Part shown: positions 62,222 through 64,000 of the stretch, piece after piece
Layout: each line of letters begins with the position of its first letter
Position numbering within the stretch: the stretch's first letter is position 1
Assembly (NCBI RefSeq): GCF_030159995.1
Contig: NZ_BSNM01000014.1
Coordinates: forward strand, 186,001-250,000
Length of the DNA stretch: 64,000 bases
Reading direction: 5' to 3'
Source of the DNA: Litoribrevibacter albus
Lineage (GTDB): Bacteria > Pseudomonadota > Gammaproteobacteria > Pseudomonadales > Litoribrevibacteraceae
The notes under the pieces: generated by a model
Told to the model about the DNA's origin: nothing
Databases searched by the model: none
What the model saw: the letters and a program-made list of their open reading frames with translations, nothing else
Translations under genes and position numbers: made by a program

Positions 62222-64000
62222 ATGGCTCTTACTCCAGAACAGCTTTCAGTGATTCGACATGAAAATGGTCATGCTAAGGTGATGGCTGTTGCTGGTGCCG
62301 GTAAAACGACCACCTTAGTGTATTTTGTTCGACAGTGCCTTACTCGGGGCTTGCAGCCCAGACGTATATTGGTGTTGATGTACAACAAAGCCGCGCAGGA
62401 GGATTTTCAGGCCAAGCTTCGTCAGCTGTTGTCTAAAGGCGATTCCTCTTTCGTATCCATTCCTGAAGTTCGAACTTTTCATTCCCTGGGGTTAAGAATT
62501 TATAAGCAGTTGATCCAAATGGGGCTTTTGCCTGTATTTAATCAACGTTTGCTTTCTGACGGTGAAATAGAGTCGGAAGTCTGGCGATTGCTCCAGGCGT
62601 GTAGTGATCCAGAGACGGCAAAAGATATATTGGATCAGAAAAGTAAGTGGGTAGAGCCTGCGGTAAGCTTTATTGATCTTGTTAAGTCGACGCTTCGAAG
62701 CCCGGAAGAGGTGTTTGAATCATCGGGTCTGCCTCGTGTTTGTCATTTCTTTCCAAAGGTTTTTCATAAGTTTGAGTCATGGCGCAAGCAACAAGCTCGA
62801 ATTTCGTTCAGTGACATGCTGTATGACCCGTGTTGTTTCCTGTCAAAAAATTCTGCGGTTGCCCAGCAGTTTTCTGGTCACATGCAGCAAATCATTGTGG
62901 ATGAATACCAGGACATTAATGAGATTCAACAGTTTTTGCTGACGATGGTGCGTGGTGATCGCGGAGATCTCATGGTGGTGGGTGATCCAGATCAGACGAT
63001 TTATGAATTTCGGGGGTCTCGACCGGAGTTTATGACCACTGAGTTTGATCATGCTTTCGAAGGTGTCACGCTCTACAACCTCTCTAATACCTTTCGTTAT
63101 GGTCACAGGCTTTCGCTTCTGTGTAATTTCTTGATTGAGAAAAATCCTGATCGAAAAGGTGTGCTGTGCTTATCGCATTCACAAAACCCGGATACGAAAA
63201 TCTATCTGGATGAATACGACGATTACAGTAAGCAAGTCATTCATACCGTTCGCCAATATTCTGGGTCGCTTGCCTTAAGTCAGATTGCTATCCTGAATCG
63301 TATATGGGCAATAAGTGCTCCCATTGAATTGGCTTTGTTAGAGCACGATATTCCTTATACGCTTGATCATTCCGTGTCGGTACTTGATCGTAAAGAGCTG
63401 GCAAGCTTTGAAGCCTTACTGTTGATTGCCTCTGGGCAATACTCTGGTCTCACTGTAGAGCATAAGACTGACTTGTTAATCACATTGCTTACCCAGCCTT
63501 TTCCCAAGATACGAAGAAAAGTCTTGCTTCAAATTGCTCAGTTGGCGGCTCAGTTCGGTGATCAACCAGGGAAATCGATCCGAAGCGTGATGCCTGATAA
63601 CCTTTCAAATCGACAGGCGGATCAGCTTTTAGCGCGTTCTCGTTTGTTGGATCAGTCACAAACCGATCGTTTTACTTCGGACCAATTGCTGCAAAAATTC
63701 TTCAATATTACGGATATGGAAGAGGGGATTCGTGACAGTGCCTTTTCGGCTCAGCAGGTGGATGATCGTCTTGAAACAGTTCGAGCTTTTATGAGGTACT
63801 TCAGAGGGCTACAGCTTCCATCAAAAGACGGTTGGTCTCATTGGCAGTCGTTGCGAGAAAAGCGGCAGTCGTCGAATGTAGATGGTGTTAAGTTAACATC
63901 AATGCACAGAGCGAAAGGGCTTGAGTGGCCATGCGTTATCATTCCGGCGTTAAGTCAGCGGTTCATGCCGTATCAGCCTGAGGGAGAGCTTACTGTACCG
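62222..64000 (+). CDS. UvrD/Rep-family superfamily 1 helicase (3' end outside window)
   Basis: 593 codons run open to the window edge. Motif I is AVAGAGKTTTLVYFV, motif Ia MYNKAAQEDFQAKL, FHSLGLRIY, motif II IIVDEYQDINEIQQFLL, motif III VVGDPDQTIYEFRGSRPEF, motif IV NTFRYG; near the edge MHRAKGLEW matches motif V. It is a DNA helicase of the UvrD/Rep/PcrA group, but with shorter inserts than UvrD. The usual start would be the ATG at 62222, which has only a GAAGTG within the terminator stem for a ribosome-binding site. Confidence 0.9.
   Translation, partial: MALTPEQLSVIRHENGHAKVMAVAGAGKTTTLVYFVRQCLTRGLQPRRILVLMYNKAAQEDFQAKLRQLLSKGDSSFVSIPEVRTFHSLGLRIYKQLIQMGLLPVFNQRLLSDGEIESEVWRLLQACSDPETAKDILDQKSKWVEPAVSFIDLVKSTLRSPEEVFESSGLPRVCHFFPKVFHKFESWRKQQARISFSDMLYDPCCFLSKNSAVAQQFSGHMQQIIVDEYQDINEIQQFLLTMVRGDRGDLMVVGDPDQTIYEFRGSRPEFMTTEFDHAFEGVTLYNLSNTFRYGHRLSLLCNFLIEKNPDRKGVLCLSHSQNPDTKIYLDEYDDYSKQVIHTVRQYSGSLALSQIAILNRIWAISAPIELALLEHDIPYTLDHSVSVLDRKELASFEALLLIASGQYSGLTVEHKTDLLITLLTQPFPKIRRKVLLQIAQLAAQFGDQPGKSIRSVMPDNLSNRQADQLLARSRLLDQSQTDRFTSDQLLQKFFNITDMEEGIRDSAFSAQQVDDRLETVRAFMRYFRGLQLPSKDGWSHWQSLREKRQSSNVDGVKLTSMHRAKGLEWPCVIIPALSQRFMPYQPEGELTVP

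Overview
The window reads as chromosome of a marine-type gammaproteobacterium, best guess an Oceanospirillales-like lineage. It is moderately AT-rich. It carries recC-recB-recD, radD, an hdfR/maoP neighbourhood, rlmJ, yejK, ppnP, mog and a large (526-residue) isocitrate lyase of the Pseudomonas/Oceanospirillales type. No rRNA, complete tRNA, CRISPR array or complete insertion sequence was seen. The taxonomic statement is inference from gene content and protein similarity recalled from known families.

Region 1 (1-4.9 kb) is the edge of an integrated element. All three genes are on the minus strand: an McrB-like AAA+ GTPase cut by the window edge, a cytosine-5 DNA methyltransferase with an N-terminal winged helix-turn-helix, and a P4-type tyrosine integrase. 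Two perfect inverted repeats, one matching the LexA pattern CTGT-N8-ACAG, lie just upstream of the methyltransferase. A tRNA-3'-end-like fragment (GGGCACCA) lies just outside the integrase and is a candidate attachment site.

Region 2 (5-32.5 kb) is a mosaic of housekeeping and small exported genes. It holds a CBS-pair protein, two related periplasmic solute-binding proteins, a glutathione transferase, RadD, a complementary pair of bacterioferritin subunits, MaoP and HdfR, RimK with an M14-type deacylase, an MscS channel, an Nmad3-like nucleotide-modification protein, Mog, an AraC regulator divergent from a flavin-binding-fold protein, a glycosyltransferase, a cysteine-free sirtuin, a phosphodiesterase fused to hemopexin repeats, a LysE exporter divergent from a LysR regulator, and a GNAT/lipoprotein segment amplified in tandem.

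Region 3 (32.6-50.5 kb) starts with the overlapping recC-recB-recD operon for double-strand break repair. It continues with a secreted repeat protein, YejK, a GIY-YIG protein, a zinc-ribbon protein, a secreted alpha/beta hydrolase that seems to start at AUA, a GNAT enzyme, a YoaK-like membrane protein, an octaheme cytochrome c and a protein with a possible ADP-ribosyltransferase-like start.

Region 4 (50.5-64 kb) has isocitrate lyase, a YgjP-like metallopeptidase, DUF3820 and DUF3301 proteins, an overlapping histidine kinase/response regulator pair whose HD-GYP output domain is degenerate, the YgiQ radical SAM protein, an acyltransferase, RlmJ, PpnP and the start of a UvrD-like helicase cut by the right edge.

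The strongest candidates for new biology are the HTH-methyltransferase/McrB pair with its operator-like palindromes, the tandemly amplified GNAT-tail/lipoprotein unit, the phosphodiesterase-hemopexin fusion, the sirtuin lacking zinc cysteines, and the Nmad3 protein standing alone outside a phage.
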